Below are positions 24,066 through 33,159 of a stretch of DNA of 64,000 nt, piece by piece; position 1 is the stretch's first letter, and each line of letters starts with the position of its first letter. Origin of the DNA: an uncultured Prevotellaceae bacterium. Lineage in GTDB: Bacteria; Bacteroidota; Bacteroidia; Bacteroidales; Bacteroidaceae. The notes beneath the pieces are model-generated. The model saw nothing but the letters and a program-made list of their open reading frames with translations, made no database searches and was not told the origin of the DNA. The position numbers were made by a program, and so were the translations under genes. The stretch spans positions 13,528-77,527 of the forward strand of contig CADBAP010000005.1 in the NCBI GenBank assembly GCA_902792685.1, read 5' to 3'.

Positions 24066-25348
24066 GACGATATAGAATACTTTTTGCATTTATATCCCTT
24101 CTCCTCCCCACGACCCTCTGTGCGCAACTTCCGCGTACGAATGCTTTCCACGAGAAGTATCAATTGCAGGAGGTGGTGGTGATGAGCCGGCATAATATCC
24201 GGGCCCCACTATCAACAGTTGGTTCACCGGTAAACAGAATAACACCTCACAAATGGATCAACTGGACTGCACCTGCCGGCGAGTTGTCTCTGAGAGGTGG
24301 TATTATGGAAACGACTATGGGGCAGTTTTTCCGTCAATGGGTAGTAAGTGAAAAGCTGCTTTCCGACAATTATATCCCAATAGGCGATGAAATATACTTC
24401 TATACCAATTCTCTCCAGCGTACTTTCGCCACGGGGAAATATTTTTCCGCAGGATTCCTTCCATACGCGAATGTGACGATTAACCGCAAATATAACGAAA
24501 GCAAAATGGATCCTTTGTTTACTCCGCAGTTTACTAAGATGACAAAGGAATACAAACGTAAAGTTGAGCGCAGCATGAATGCGATGGGAGGTAAAGAGGG
24601 ATACAAATCCTTGATGCGCAGGGTGGAACCTCAGTTGCAACTCATGGCAACAATAACAGATATATACCGTTCACCAGCATGTACTGAGGGCGATACCTGT
24701 CGTTTTTTCTATGAGGACACAAACGTACGGATTGTCAAAGGTGACGAACCCCGAATGGAAGGAGGATACACCTTGGCAAACAGTACTGCCGACGCTTTGA
24801 TTCTTCAATATTATGAAATGGAAGATTCTGTTGCTGCTGCATTCGGCTACAAACTTACTCCAGAACAATGGCGACAGTTCGGTGAAATCAAAGGCGTGTA
24901 TGACGATGTGCTTTTCACTACGCACATTGCAGCTGTCAACCTTGCTTATCCTTTAGTGAAACGCATATACGAAGAGTTGAACAACAACGAACGCAAATTT
25001 GTATTTCTGTGTGGTCACGATTCAAATCTTGCATCTCTGCGAGGAGCTTTGGATATGCTGATTCCACACACAATGGGCACTCCTGAGCCTCACACGCCTA
25101 TCGGTTCTAAATATGTATTCGAAAAATGGACAGACGGTAAAGATGTGTTTGTAGCAGTCAACCTTGTATATCCCTCAGCTGGTCAACTGAGAAACAAAAC
25201 AGAACTGACACTTACATCAAAGCCTGTCATTCTTCCTATCACCTTTCAACACCTAACTCCGAATGCAGACGGGTTGTACACGCTCAACAGCTTGAATGAA
25301 TTTCTGCTGGCAACCATGAAAGAATATCAAGACCTTGATGATGAATAA
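24062..25348 (+). CDS. Secreted histidine acid phosphatase (phytase / glucose-1-phosphatase type)
   Basis: 428 aa with signal peptide 1-20 (ending LLLPTTLCAQ). The histidine phosphatase motif is near residue 33 (VVVMSRHNIRAPL, equal to RHGxRxP with changes in the loop), and the second catalytic motif FLCGHDSNLASL (HD) is near residue 317. Such enzymes release phosphate from sugar phosphates or phytate in the periplasm. The gene overlaps the PstS-like sensor gene by 4 bp, so phosphate release and phosphate binding are coupled in one transcript, which ends at a strong terminator (25349..25383). Confidence 0.88.
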   Translation: MRRYRILFAFISLLLPTTLCAQLPRTNAFHEKYQLQEVVVMSRHNIRAPLSTVGSPVNRITPHKWINWTAPAGELSLRGGIMETTMGQFFRQWVVSEKLLSDNYIPIGDEIYFYTNSLQRTFATGKYFSAGFLPYANVTINRKYNESKMDPLFTPQFTKMTKEYKRKVERSMNAMGGKEGYKSLMRRVEPQLQLMATITDIYRSPACTEGDTCRFFYEDTNVRIVKGDEPRMEGGYTLANSTADALILQYYEMEDSVAAAFGYKLTPEQWRQFGEIKGVYDDVLFTTHIAAVNLAYPLVKRIYEELNNNERKFVFLCGHDSNLASLRGALDMLIPHTMGTPEPHTPIGSKYVFEKWTDGKDVFVAVNLVYPSAGQLRNKTELTLTSKPVILPITFQHLTPNADGLYTLNSLNEFLLATMKEYQDLDDE

Positions 25349-25383
25349 AAGAATCCCACTCTCTTTCAAGGGTGGGATTCTTT
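25349..25383 (+). terminator. Rho-independent terminator after the phosphatase gene
   Basis: GAATCCCAC and GTGGGATTC stem with an 11-nt loop, followed by a T tract. Confidence 0.85.
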
Positions 25384-25448
25384 TTGTTTTTATCGTTTGA
25401 TTTCGATATCTCGTTTGACGTTATTACGGATTTTCGTGAGGTATGCTT

Positions 25449-26183
25449 TCATGCCTTCACCGTCTTTGTGGTCGATGATTTCCAGGAGTTCCTCAACTCG
25501 GTACGGATCTGCGACACCTGGTCGTGGGTGTAGGGATTGAAGAGGATTTCCTGCAGCAGGTAGTCGTCTTCGTTCAAGACACCTTTGGCGATACGCATGT
25601 GGCGCTTGAAGGTGGTACCTGGCGCATCCTGATGCTTCATGACGGCTGCAAAGACGAAGGTGCTGACGAACGGGATACTCAGCGAGTAGGCAACAGTGCG
25701 GTCGTGCTCCTCGAAGGTATATTCGTAGATGTGCAGTCCCAGCCGGCTGTAGAGGTCCTTGAAGAAGATGCGCCCCATATAGTCGCCTTCGGTGATGATG
25801 ATGGCATTCTCCTCAGACAACTGGTTGAGGTTGGCGAAGGTGGGACCGAACATCGGGTGGGTACTGGCATACGGATGTCCGCATTGCTCGTACCATTCCT
25901 TCAGACCTGTCTTCACGGACGAGATGTCGCTGATGATACACTCCTTCGGCAGGTACGGCAACACTTCCTCGAAGGCGGGAATGGTGTATTTCACCGTCAC
26001 CGCATTGATGACGAGTTCGGGCTTGAACGCGCGGATCTCGTCGAGTGTCTGGAAGCGCTGACAGTTGTATGTGAAGCGCAGTCGCTTCGGGTCTTTCTCG
26101 AAGACTGCCACTTCGTGGTCGAAACTCAGCAGGTCGATGAAGAAGCTTCCCATCTTTCCTGCACCTAAAATTAGTATTTTCAT
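25449..26183 (-). CDS. tyrA: Prephenate dehydrogenase
   Basis: 244 aa. Rossmann NAD site at the start (MKILILGAGKMGSFF) followed by VFEKDPKRL. The prephenate dehydrogenase core appears as ISDISSVKTGL near 95-105 and ASTHPMFGP near 114, both containing catalytic residues of the family. It oxidises prephenate to 4-hydroxyphenylpyruvate for tyrosine synthesis. It ends the pheA-led operon but is separated from it by the NRPS gene and a 187-bp gap whose start copies the sequence upstream of the DAHP synthase gene. The family is often a little longer; no ACT domain is present. Confidence 0.9.
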   Translation of the reverse strand: MKILILGAGKMGSFFIDLLSFDHEVAVFEKDPKRLRFTYNCQRFQTLDEIRAFKPELVINAVTVKYTIPAFEEVLPYLPKECIISDISSVKTGLKEWYEQCGHPYASTHPMFGPTFANLNQLSEENAIIITEGDYMGRIFFKDLYSRLGLHIYEYTFEEHDRTVAYSLSIPFVSTFVFAAVMKHQDAPGTTFKRHMRIAKGVLNEDDYLLQEILFNPYTHDQVSQIRTELRNSWKSSTTKTVKA

Positions 26184-26232
26184 ATGTTTAGCGGGGGGAG
26201 TATTCTACTATATTGTTATTATTATTATTTAA
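26182..26232. repeat. Spacer repeat upstream of tyrA
   Basis: Similar to 31834..31873: both read ATGTTTRGCGGGGG, then GTATTCTACTAT and runs of TTATTATT. Each copy lies just upstream of a shikimate-pathway gene. Confidence 0.65.
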
Positions 26233-26270
26233 GTTTCGCTTTTTGAGTTTCCAGCTGATATATCTATCGG

Positions 26271-26306
26271 CTTAACTTCTTAACTTCTTTAACTACTTGT
26301 AACTCC
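26271..26306. repeat. Octamer tandem repeat, CTTAACTT type
   Basis: Degenerate 8-bp units between the NRPS gene and tyrA. Confidence 0.65.
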
Positions 26307-26370
26307 TCATCTTGCGTCATCGCAACGCGCTTTTACAAAGCGAAGCGACTAAAAGAAAGTTGAGTTATTA

Positions 26371-29300
26371 TTACACATTGAAATAGTCGAAGCCCCGGAT
26401 GGTATCGACGAAGCGGGAGATGTATCCGCGGTCTGTCGGCGACCATTGGAATCCGAAGCGGTAGAGCACTTGCGTGGTATAGTCGTTGGTGGACTCTATC
26501 CATCGCATCTTGTGACTGCTGCTGAGGATGAGCGGTCGCAACAGGGTGACGAGGTCGGGATTCTCCATCATCTTGTCGAGCGCCTGCTGGAACTCATCGT
26601 TCTCCACACGACGCAGATGGATGCCGGCACTGTCGAATCCTGTGAGGATATCGGCCAGGAACTGCCGGTGGACATTGTACGGATGGAAGACGACACATTC
26701 CTTCGGGGTGGTGGCCAGCAGCATCACGGCACGCGCCACCTCATCGATGGGCGAGAACTCATAGACGTTGCTGAGGGCTTCGTAGGGCACCATTCCAATC
26801 ACCACATAGGCTCGCAGCAGCGCGAGGAAGTTGTTGGTTTGGAAATTGATCTGGAACTCTCCGTCTTTCTGTCGGGCAGAGAGATTTCCTACTCGCATAA
26901 TCTTGGCGTTCAGTCCATGATGGGCGATGGCGTCAAGCACCAGCTCCTCGGCTTTGTACTTGGAATAGACGTATTTGTTTTCGTTGATATGCTGTCCGAT
27001 ATTGAGGTCTTGCTCGGTGAGCTTGACATCGGGAGCGGGTACACCATCGACACTCAGACCTGCAATACTGGTGGTGGAGATGTGGACGAGTCGCGCTCCT
27101 GTACGCAGACAGAAGGTGATGAGATGTCGCACAGACTCGATATTCACCATCTCGATATCGTTGCCTGCGGAGAAATGCTTGACATTGGCTACGCAGTTGA
27201 CGACGGTGAGAGGGACCCCACCCCTGCCCTCCCAAAGGGAGGGAGAATTGTTGAGGGTTGAGGGTTGAGAGTTGAGAGACACCTTATCGAGGGCATCGGG
27301 CTGGGTGATTTCCGCAGCGAAGGCTTCTGTACGTTCATCCAAGCGGTCGAACGCCTCGGTCTTTCCGAAATAATAGAAGAACATGGTCTTGAGGCGCTTT
27401 GCTGCCTCCTCATCGTTTTTCGCACGGATAGGACACAGGATGCGTCCCGTGTAGTTGTTCAACAGCTCATTGAGGATGTGTATGCCCAGGTAGCCGGTAG
27501 CACCCGTCAACAGTACATCACCCACAGGCTGCCGTTCGCCGGAAAGGAAAAGACCCACCCCCGTCCCCTCCCTGTGAAGGAGGGGAGTAGATGGTTCTTC
27601 TGCTTGCGCCTGTTTTTGAGAATCATCACTCGTTTCTTCATGATTCGTTGTTTGCTCGTCGGTTACGAATGCTGCCAGCGCCCGTGGGGTCTTTTCGTTG
27701 AACAGGTCGTTGAAGACGATTTGTACACCTTGTTTGCTGGCCTCCACAATCACCTTGATGGCATTGATGCTGGTACCGCCAATCTCGAAGAAGTTGTCAG
27801 TAGCACCCACCTGTTCGATGCCAAGCACCTCTGAGAAGATGCGGGCAAAGAGGGTTTCCATCTCACCTTCGGGAGCAACATACTCGGTGGCACGTTGCAG
27901 CTCAGGCACAGGCAGCACCTTGCGGTTGATCTTGCCGTTGGGGGTCATCGGCATCGTATCGAGTTGCATATAGGCATCAGGCACCATATAGTCGGCCAAC
28001 GAAGAGGCAGCGAGGGCAGCACGGATATCTTCATCACCGATAGCGGAACCTTCGGTCACCGTATAGTAGAGCACCAGGTGTTCGTTGCCCATCACCTTAC
28101 GCACCTCGGCAGCTGCCTGACGGATGCCGTCGATATTGAGGGCCTTGCTTTCGATTTCGCCCAGTTCGATACGGAAACCGCGCAGTTTCACCTGTGTGTC
28201 GATACGTCCCAGATACTCCAGCTGTCCGTCATCGTTCCAACGGCAGAGGTCGCCGGTATGATACATGCGTACAGGATGTCCCCAGCTGTCTTCTTTGACA
28301 AACGGGCAATCGACGAATGCCTGCGCGGTACGTTCGGGCAGGCGCCAGTAGCCGCGTCCCACCTGTATGCCGGCAAAGCACAACTCGCCAGCCACACCCT
28401 GCGGAACGAGATGTCCGGCGGTATCAACAATGAAATTCCAGTTGTTGGCCACACTCTGACCAATCGGAATATTCTCGACACGCTGCCCTGGAGCAATGCT
28501 ATAATAAGAGGTGTCATCGGTGCACTCCGTAGGACCATACACATTGATAATCTCGATGTGATCGCTATAGACACCATCCATCTTCTCGCCGCCACCCGTC
28601 GTAAAGCGGATGGGCAGGTCGTCATAGGTATTGAGCAACAGACTTGTCATCGCCGTCGAATAGCCGCCACCCGTAATCTGGTGGTCGATGAGGAACTGGC
28701 GGATAGCCGCAAGGTCCTTGCGTATCTCGGTAGGCATGATATGGAACGAGCCACCCAACGTCAATATCGGATACATATCTTCGATATGGGCATCGAACGA
28801 GAACGAGCGGTGCCCGCTGATACGGTCGGCAGCCGTCAGTTTCTCCATATCGGTGACGACAGCAATAAAGTTGCGCAAGCCTGCCTGATGAAGCATTGCA
28901 CCTTTGGGTTTGCCTGTGGAGCCTGAGGTGTAGATCATGTAAGCGAGACCGTCGGGAGTGGACAAATCTATTGGACTATTTGACAATTTTACGATTTCAC
29001 TCATAAAATCATCGATAAAGAATGTCTTAGCGGCAGCAGTACTGAAATCTCCTTCCGCCTGTTTGGCCTCCAGCACATCGTGGGAGGTGATGAGGACTTT
29101 CGACTCCGAGTTCTCCAGCATGTAGCTCAGGCGCTCGTTGGGGTATTCGAAGTCGAGCGGCGTATAGGCTGCGCCCGCCTTATGGATCGCAAGTACCGAC
29201 AGGGAGAACTCCTTTGTGCGGTCGAGCATGACACAGACGAAATCGTTGGGTTGCACACCAGCGTCGATGAGCTGATGAGCCAGCGCATTCGAATAGCTGT

Positions 29301-30711
29301 CCATCTCGCCGTATGAAAGCTGGCTGTCTTTATCGACGACAGCAGGTGCATCGGGGGTACGCTGTGCCTGTTCTGTAAAGAGGTTGGCGAAGGTCTTGTT
29401 CAGATCAACGTCAATATGCTTTCCTGTACCTATCTGTATAAGCCGTTGTGCTTCTTCCTCGCTGACAATGCTGATGCTGCTGACGGCATCATCAGGACGG
29501 GCCATCATCTGCTCCATCGTAGCCTTGATGGCATCCGCCATCATACGCATCGTCTTACGGCTGTTCATCGCCAGACTCGACTCCATGCGGATGTCGTAGT
29601 TGTCGTCGGCCAGGAAGATATGGGTCAGCAAGTCGTAGAAGACGTCTCCCCTATCCTGTTGTACAAACGGACAATGCTCATCGCCGAAGTAGTAGGCCTC
29701 TTCCCATCCGGGCAAGGCGGAGAAGTTGAACGAGATACCAGGCTGTACACCCAGGTCGCGACAGAAGTGCGAGAAGGGATAAGCCAGCTGCGACAGCGTG
29801 GCTTTCATCTCTACATGCACCGCAGCGATATATTCGCGAACGGTTTGTTCTTTCTGTATCTCCATCATGAACGGGATGGTGCGCACAAACATACCATACG
29901 CCTGGCGCACACGCGGGTCGCGACGGCCGTGATAGATGGTCGTATAGGCCACCTTCTCCTCGCGCATCAGTCGTGCGAGCACATAGCTGAATGCTGCCTG
30001 GAAAATCTGATAGGGTGCGAACCCGTTGTCCTTGCACCAGCCGTCAACCAGCTCGCGACTGATGTATGCAGACTCCTGTCCCATCTCGCCGACAGGATTC
30101 TCCGGCTTGGCCGACAGCGTCATCAGATCGACGCCTGCATATTTCTCCGTCATCACGGCTTTCGCCCGTTCATATTCCTCATCACCCAATCGGGCAGCCT
30201 CATCTTCTGCAGCGTCCAACAAACCATATTCCTGTGCAGGCAGCGGCTCACCATTATAGGCTAACGGCAGGTCGCGCTGCGGGAAGAGTACCAGATAACT
30301 CGTGCCGTCGGTCACCATGTGGTGAATATCTATCAGCATGTAGCTTCCCAGTTCGGTGGTCACCAGTTCCACACGCATCAGCGGCTCTTCGCCCATCAGG
30401 TCGAAGGGGCGGCAGAAACCGTGATGGGCATAATCCTGAAAAGCTTCCTCCATCATCTCCCGACGAACAATCTTCAGCGTTTTATGGTCATCGATATACT
30501 GACGCGGCTCTCCTTTCTCATTGATGAGGAAACGAAGCCGCAGCTCCTGCCGTTCGGCGAAGATGGTCTGAAGGGCTTTTTCCACACGGTCAAGGTCAAC
30601 ATCATCCGTCAACGGTGTGATACAGGGAACATTATACTGCATCACATGCGGATACTTCAGGCTGTCATAGAAGACACCTGCCTGGGATTGTAGTAACGGA
30701 TAGGTTTTCAT
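26371..30711 (-). CDS. Nonribosomal peptide synthetase, C-A-T-R single module with reductive release
   Basis: 1446 aa. Condensation domain about 1-425 with an intact active site (DIHHMVTDG near 131). Adenylation domain about 435-945: AYMIYTSGSTGKPKGAML, VYGPTECTD, YHTGDLCRW, GRIDTQVKLRGFRIE, NGKINRK. Thiolation domain about 960-1030 with the carrier serine in IGGTSINAIKV. Reductase domain about 1065-1446: NAD(P) site LTGATGYLGIHIL and catalytic YSKYKAEE. No thioesterase, so release as an aldehyde or alcohol is expected. Hand alignment to GrsA suggests pocket residues D-A-E-G-F-T-V-D-D-K; I assign no substrate. It lies 15 bp after the DAHP synthase gene inside the Phe/Tyr operon. The T-R linker carries translated palindrome and heptamer repeats. 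No phosphopantetheinyl transferase gene is in the window. Confidence 0.92.
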   Translation of the reverse strand: MKTYPLLQSQAGVFYDSLKYPHVMQYNVPCITPLTDDVDLDRVEKALQTIFAERQELRLRFLINEKGEPRQYIDDHKTLKIVRREMMEEAFQDYAHHGFCRPFDLMGEEPLMRVELVTTELGSYMLIDIHHMVTDGTSYLVLFPQRDLPLAYNGEPLPAQEYGLLDAAEDEAARLGDEEYERAKAVMTEKYAGVDLMTLSAKPENPVGEMGQESAYISRELVDGWCKDNGFAPYQIFQAAFSYVLARLMREEKVAYTTIYHGRRDPRVRQAYGMFVRTIPFMMEIQKEQTVREYIAAVHVEMKATLSQLAYPFSHFCRDLGVQPGISFNFSALPGWEEAYYFGDEHCPFVQQDRGDVFYDLLTHIFLADDNYDIRMESSLAMNSRKTMRMMADAIKATMEQMMARPDDAVSSISIVSEEEAQRLIQIGTGKHIDVDLNKTFANLFTEQAQRTPDAPAVVDKDSQLSYGEMDSYSNALAHQLIDAGVQPNDFVCVMLDRTKEFSLSVLAIHKAGAAYTPLDFEYPNERLSYMLENSESKVLITSHDVLEAKQAEGDFSTAAAKTFFIDDFMSEIVKLSNSPIDLSTPDGLAYMIYTSGSTGKPKGAMLHQAGLRNFIAVVTDMEKLTAADRISGHRSFSFDAHIEDMYPILTLGGSFHIMPTEIRKDLAAIRQFLIDHQITGGGYSTAMTSLLLNTYDDLPIRFTTGGGEKMDGVYSDHIEIINVYGPTECTDDTSYYSIAPGQRVENIPIGQSVANNWNFIVDTAGHLVPQGVAGELCFAGIQVGRGYWRLPERTAQAFVDCPFVKEDSWGHPVRMYHTGDLCRWNDDGQLEYLGRIDTQVKLRGFRIELGEIESKALNIDGIRQAAAEVRKVMGNEHLVLYYTVTEGSAIGDEDIRAALAASSLADYMVPDAYMQLDTMPMTPNGKINRKVLPVPELQRATEYVAPEGEMETLFARIFSEVLGIEQVGATDNFFEIGGTSINAIKVIVEASKQGVQIVFNDLFNEKTPRALAAFVTDEQTTNHEETSDDSQKQAQAEEPSTPLLHREGTGVGLFLSGERQPVGDVLLTGATGYLGIHILNELLNNYTGRILCPIRAKNDEEAAKRLKTMFFYYFGKTEAFDRLDERTEAFAAEITQPDALDKVSLNSQPSTLNNSPSLWEGRGGVPLTVVNCVANVKHFSAGNDIEMVNIESVRHLITFCLRTGARLVHISTTSIAGLSVDGVPAPDVKLTEQDLNIGQHINENKYVYSKYKAEELVLDAIAHHGLNAKIMRVGNLSARQKDGEFQINFQTNNFLALLRAYVVIGMVPYEALSNVYEFSPIDEVARAVMLLATTPKECVVFHPYNVHRQFLADILTGFDSAGIHLRRVENDEFQQALDKMMENPDLVTLLRPLILSSSHKMRWIESTNDYTTQVLYRFGFQWSPTDRGYISRFVDTIRGFDYFNV
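27216..27279. repeat. Palindrome plus heptamer repeat inside the NRPS reductase region
   Basis: CCCTCCCAAAGGGAGGG palindrome followed by GGTTGAG units (27250..27279). Both read in frame on the minus strand (LNSQPSTLNN, then SPSLWEGRGG). Confidence 0.85.
27548..27589. repeat. Palindrome inside the NRPS T-R linker
   Basis: CCCCTCC...GGAGGGG type palindrome with an ACCCCCGTCCC flank, translated in frame as STPLLHREGTGVG. Confidence 0.8.
28965..29003. repeat. Octamer repeat inside the NRPS adenylation region
   Basis: Degenerate 8-bp units of the TTGACTAT type, as at 18782, read in frame as EIVKLSNSPIDLS between core motifs A2 and A3. Confidence 0.6.
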
Positions 30712-30726
30712 GGCTGGTTGGGGTTT

Positions 30727-31800
30727 TTATTTATTGATAATCTCTAGCTGCTGGCGCACACTCTCTTCATGGATGGTCTCGAAAATGCTGGCAACACTTT
30801 CGGGAGAGATACCCATCAGGCTGCCTTGTGCACCACGCTTCTGCAGGATTTCATTATAGCGGTTGGCCTGTAAGACGGTCATATTGTGTTCTTTCTTGTA
30901 CTGACCGATTTCACGGCACACACGCATACGCTTGGAGAGAAGGCCCATCAGTTCGTTGTCGAGTTCGTCGATCTGTTTGCGCAGACGACCGATACCTTCT
31001 GTTGACACAGAACCGTCGCGGATGACGAGTAGTGACAGGATGTAGTCGAGCACATCCGGCGTAACCTGCTGTTTGGCATCGCTCCAAGCCTCATCAGGAC
31101 TGCAATGACTTTCAACGATGAGTCCGCGGAAACCTAAGTCCATTGCCTGCTGGCACAAAGGTGCAATCAGTTCGCGACGACCGCCGATATGACTGGGGTC
31201 GCAGATAATAGGCAGGTTGGGAATGCGGCGATGCAACTCGATGGGAATCTGCCACATCGGCATGTTGCGATAGATTTTCTTGTCGAAGCTGGAGAAGCCG
31301 CGATGGATAGCAGCCAGACGCTTGACACCAGCCTGGTTCAAACGTTCCAATGCACCAATCCACAATTCCAGGTCGGGATTGACGGGATTCTTCACGAACA
31401 CAGGGATATCGCTTCCTTTCAACGCATCGGCGAGTGCCTGCATCGCGAAAGGATTGGCGGTCGTACGGGCACCTATCCACAGGATATCGATTTCGTATTT
31501 CAGCGCGAGTTCCACATGCTCAGGTGTAGCCACTTCGGTACCGACGAGCATACCCGTCTCCGTTTTCACACGCTTCATCCAAGGCAACGCCTTTTCACCG
31601 TGTCCCTCAAAGCCTCCGGGCTTCGTACGGGGTTTCCACACCCCCGCACGGAAGTTGTGGCAGCCTTTGGCAGCAAGCTGCATAGCGGTTGTCATCACTT
31701 GCTCTTCCGTCTCTGCAGAGCAGGGGCCTGCAATGACGAAAGGACGTTCGTTGTCACTTGGTAGATTCAGTTTCTCTAATTCCAGTTCCATAAGACCCAC
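30727..31800 (-). CDS. Bifunctional DAHP synthase / chorismate mutase
   Basis: 357 aa. Residues about 1-255 are a DAHP synthase of the AroF/KDO8P-like type: FVIAGPCSAET, FRAGVWKPRTKPGGFEGHG, WIGARTTANPFAMQ, ICDPSHIGGRRE and VESHCSPDEAWSD. Residues about 268-357 are an AroQ chorismate mutase (RLRKQIDELDNELMGLLSKR, REIGQYKK). It performs the first shikimate step and the branch from chorismate to prephenate, so it feeds both pheA and tyrA in this operon. The fused mutase is the usual Bacteroidales arrangement. Confidence 0.93.
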   Translation of the reverse strand: MGLMELELEKLNLPSDNERPFVIAGPCSAETEEQVMTTAMQLAAKGCHNFRAGVWKPRTKPGGFEGHGEKALPWMKRVKTETGMLVGTEVATPEHVELALKYEIDILWIGARTTANPFAMQALADALKGSDIPVFVKNPVNPDLELWIGALERLNQAGVKRLAAIHRGFSSFDKKIYRNMPMWQIPIELHRRIPNLPIICDPSHIGGRRELIAPLCQQAMDLGFRGLIVESHCSPDEAWSDAKQQVTPDVLDYILSLLVIRDGSVSTEGIGRLRKQIDELDNELMGLLSKRMRVCREIGQYKKEHNMTVLQANRYNEILQKRGAQGSLMGISPESVASIFETIHEESVRQQLEIINK

Positions 31801-31835
31801 CCCCCTGCCCCTCCCTGTATGGAGGGGAGTAGAAT
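31799..31835. repeat. G/C-rich palindrome upstream of the DAHP synthase gene
   Basis: CCCCTCCCTGTATGGAGGGG with CCCACCCCCCTGCCC flank, starting at the gene's first codon. Confidence 0.7.
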
Positions 31836-31873
31836 GTTTGGCGGGGGTATTCTACTATGATTATTATTTTGTT
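31834..31873. repeat. Spacer repeat upstream of the DAHP synthase gene
   Basis: Partner of 26182..26232. Confidence 0.65.
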
Positions 31874-31896
31874 ACTTATTCAATTATAAAGAGTGA

Positions 31897-33090
31897 CTAC
31901 TCCCCTCCCTCACAGGGAGGGGTAAGGGGGAGAGTCCTTTTTATTCTTTCCAACGCTTCTTGTATTTTCTCATCCTTGGCACAAAGGGAGATGCGGATAT
32001 AACGCTTGCCGTTTTCTCCGAAGATGAATCCTGGTGTGATAAACACCCGTGCCTCATGGAGCACACGCTCTGTCAGCTGCTCCACATCGTCGTAGTGGTC
32101 AGGAATGCGTCCCCACAGGAACATACCCACCTGATTGGGGTCGAACGTACAACCCAGTGTGCGCATGATTTCCTCAGCGATATCACGACGGCGGCGGTAG
32201 TTGTCGATATTGTATTCACGATGCCATTCGGGCGTATTCGTTTTGAAGGCTTCCGCAGCTGCTAACTGGATGCCGCGGAACGAACCGTTATCAACATTGC
32301 TTTTGATTTTCAGAATCCAACTGATGAAGGTAGGATTCGATGCACACATCGCCACACGCCAGCCGGGCATGTTGTGACTCTTCGACATAGAGTTGAATTC
32401 TATGCAACAGTCTTTCGCTCCGGGCACCTGAAGGATAGACAGCGGTTTCTCGTTCAGGATCAAAGAATAGGGATTGTCATTGACGATGACGATATTTTTC
32501 CTGCGTGCCAAATCAACAAGGCGCTCATAAGTCTCCATACGGGCATCGCCGCCAGTAGGCATATTCGGATAGTTCGTCCACATCAGTTTGATGCGCGACC
32601 AGTCCATGCGTTCCAGCTCCTCAAAATCAGGTTGCCACCCGTTATCCTCACGCAGGTTGTACTTCACGATCTTAGAACCGAGGATTTTGTTCAGAGCCGT
32701 ATAGGTGGGATAGCCTGGGTCTGGTATCAGCACCTCATCACCCGGATTGACAAAGGCGAGGGTCACATGCAAGATACCTTCTTTCGAACCGATGAGCGGC
32801 TGCACCTCTGTCTTGGGGTCAAGCTCCACACCATAGAAACGGCGATAGAAGTCAGCCATCGCCTCGCGCAGTTCGGGAATACCTGCCGTAGGCTGGTAGC
32901 CGTGTGCCTTAGGGTCTTGCGCCACCTCGCACAATTTGTCGATTGTCTGCTGAGAGGGCGGCATATCGGGTGAACCGATGGCGAGGCTAATGATGTCTTT
33001 GCCTTCAGCATTCATCTGCGCCACCTCTTTCAATTTACGTGAGAAGTAATACTCTTGTATCTCTCCTACTCTGTTTGCGGGTTGTATCAT
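31897..33090 (-). CDS. PLP-dependent aminotransferase, class I/II (aromatic or aspartate type)
   Basis: 397 aa, fold type I. PLP-site features: IPDPGYPTYTAL near 115, TNYPNMPTG near 167, VNDNPYS near 197 and the lysine in SMSKSHNMPGWR near 236; the C-terminus has the substrate arginine segment RYIRISLCAKDE. Its place between pheA and the DAHP synthase suggests it transaminates phenylpyruvate and 4-hydroxyphenylpyruvate. Sequence alone would also allow an LL-diaminopimelate-like aminotransferase. The last codons run into a palindrome repeat (31898..31934). Confidence 0.85.
   Translation of the reverse strand: MIQPANRVGEIQEYYFSRKLKEVAQMNAEGKDIISLAIGSPDMPPSQQTIDKLCEVAQDPKAHGYQPTAGIPELREAMADFYRRFYGVELDPKTEVQPLIGSKEGILHVTLAFVNPGDEVLIPDPGYPTYTALNKILGSKIVKYNLREDNGWQPDFEELERMDWSRIKLMWTNYPNMPTGGDARMETYERLVDLARRKNIVIVNDNPYSLILNEKPLSILQVPGAKDCCIEFNSMSKSHNMPGWRVAMCASNPTFISWILKIKSNVDNGSFRGIQLAAAEAFKTNTPEWHREYNIDNYRRRRDIAEEIMRTLGCTFDPNQVGMFLWGRIPDHYDDVEQLTERVLHEARVFITPGFIFGENGKRYIRISLCAKDEKIQEALERIKRTLPLTPPCEGGE
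31898..31934. repeat. G/C-rich palindrome at the 3' end of the aminotransferase gene
   Basis: CCCCTCCCTCACAGGGAGGGG; it supplies the last translated residues (LTPPCEGGE). Confidence 0.8.
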
Positions 33091-33095
33091 AATTT

Positions 33096-33123
33096 AATGT
33101 GTAATGCGTAATGCGTAATGCGG
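33096..33123. repeat. Heptamer tandem repeat, GTAATGC type
   Basis: Three to four GTAATGC units between pheA and the aminotransferase gene; one more unit at 33148. Confidence 0.75.
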
Positions 33124-33159
33124 AGTTCCTTGAGAACTTGTTCGAAAAATGCGTAATGT

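Noticed and set aside
27895..28926. 343-codon open frame on the plus strand inside the NRPS gene
   Set aside because: It is antisense to the adenylation domain, whose motifs are all present on the other strand; the frame is a by-product of GC-rich codon use. The same holds for long antisense frames over metY (35546..36412), the receptor (38652..39443) and the peptidase (54939..55706).
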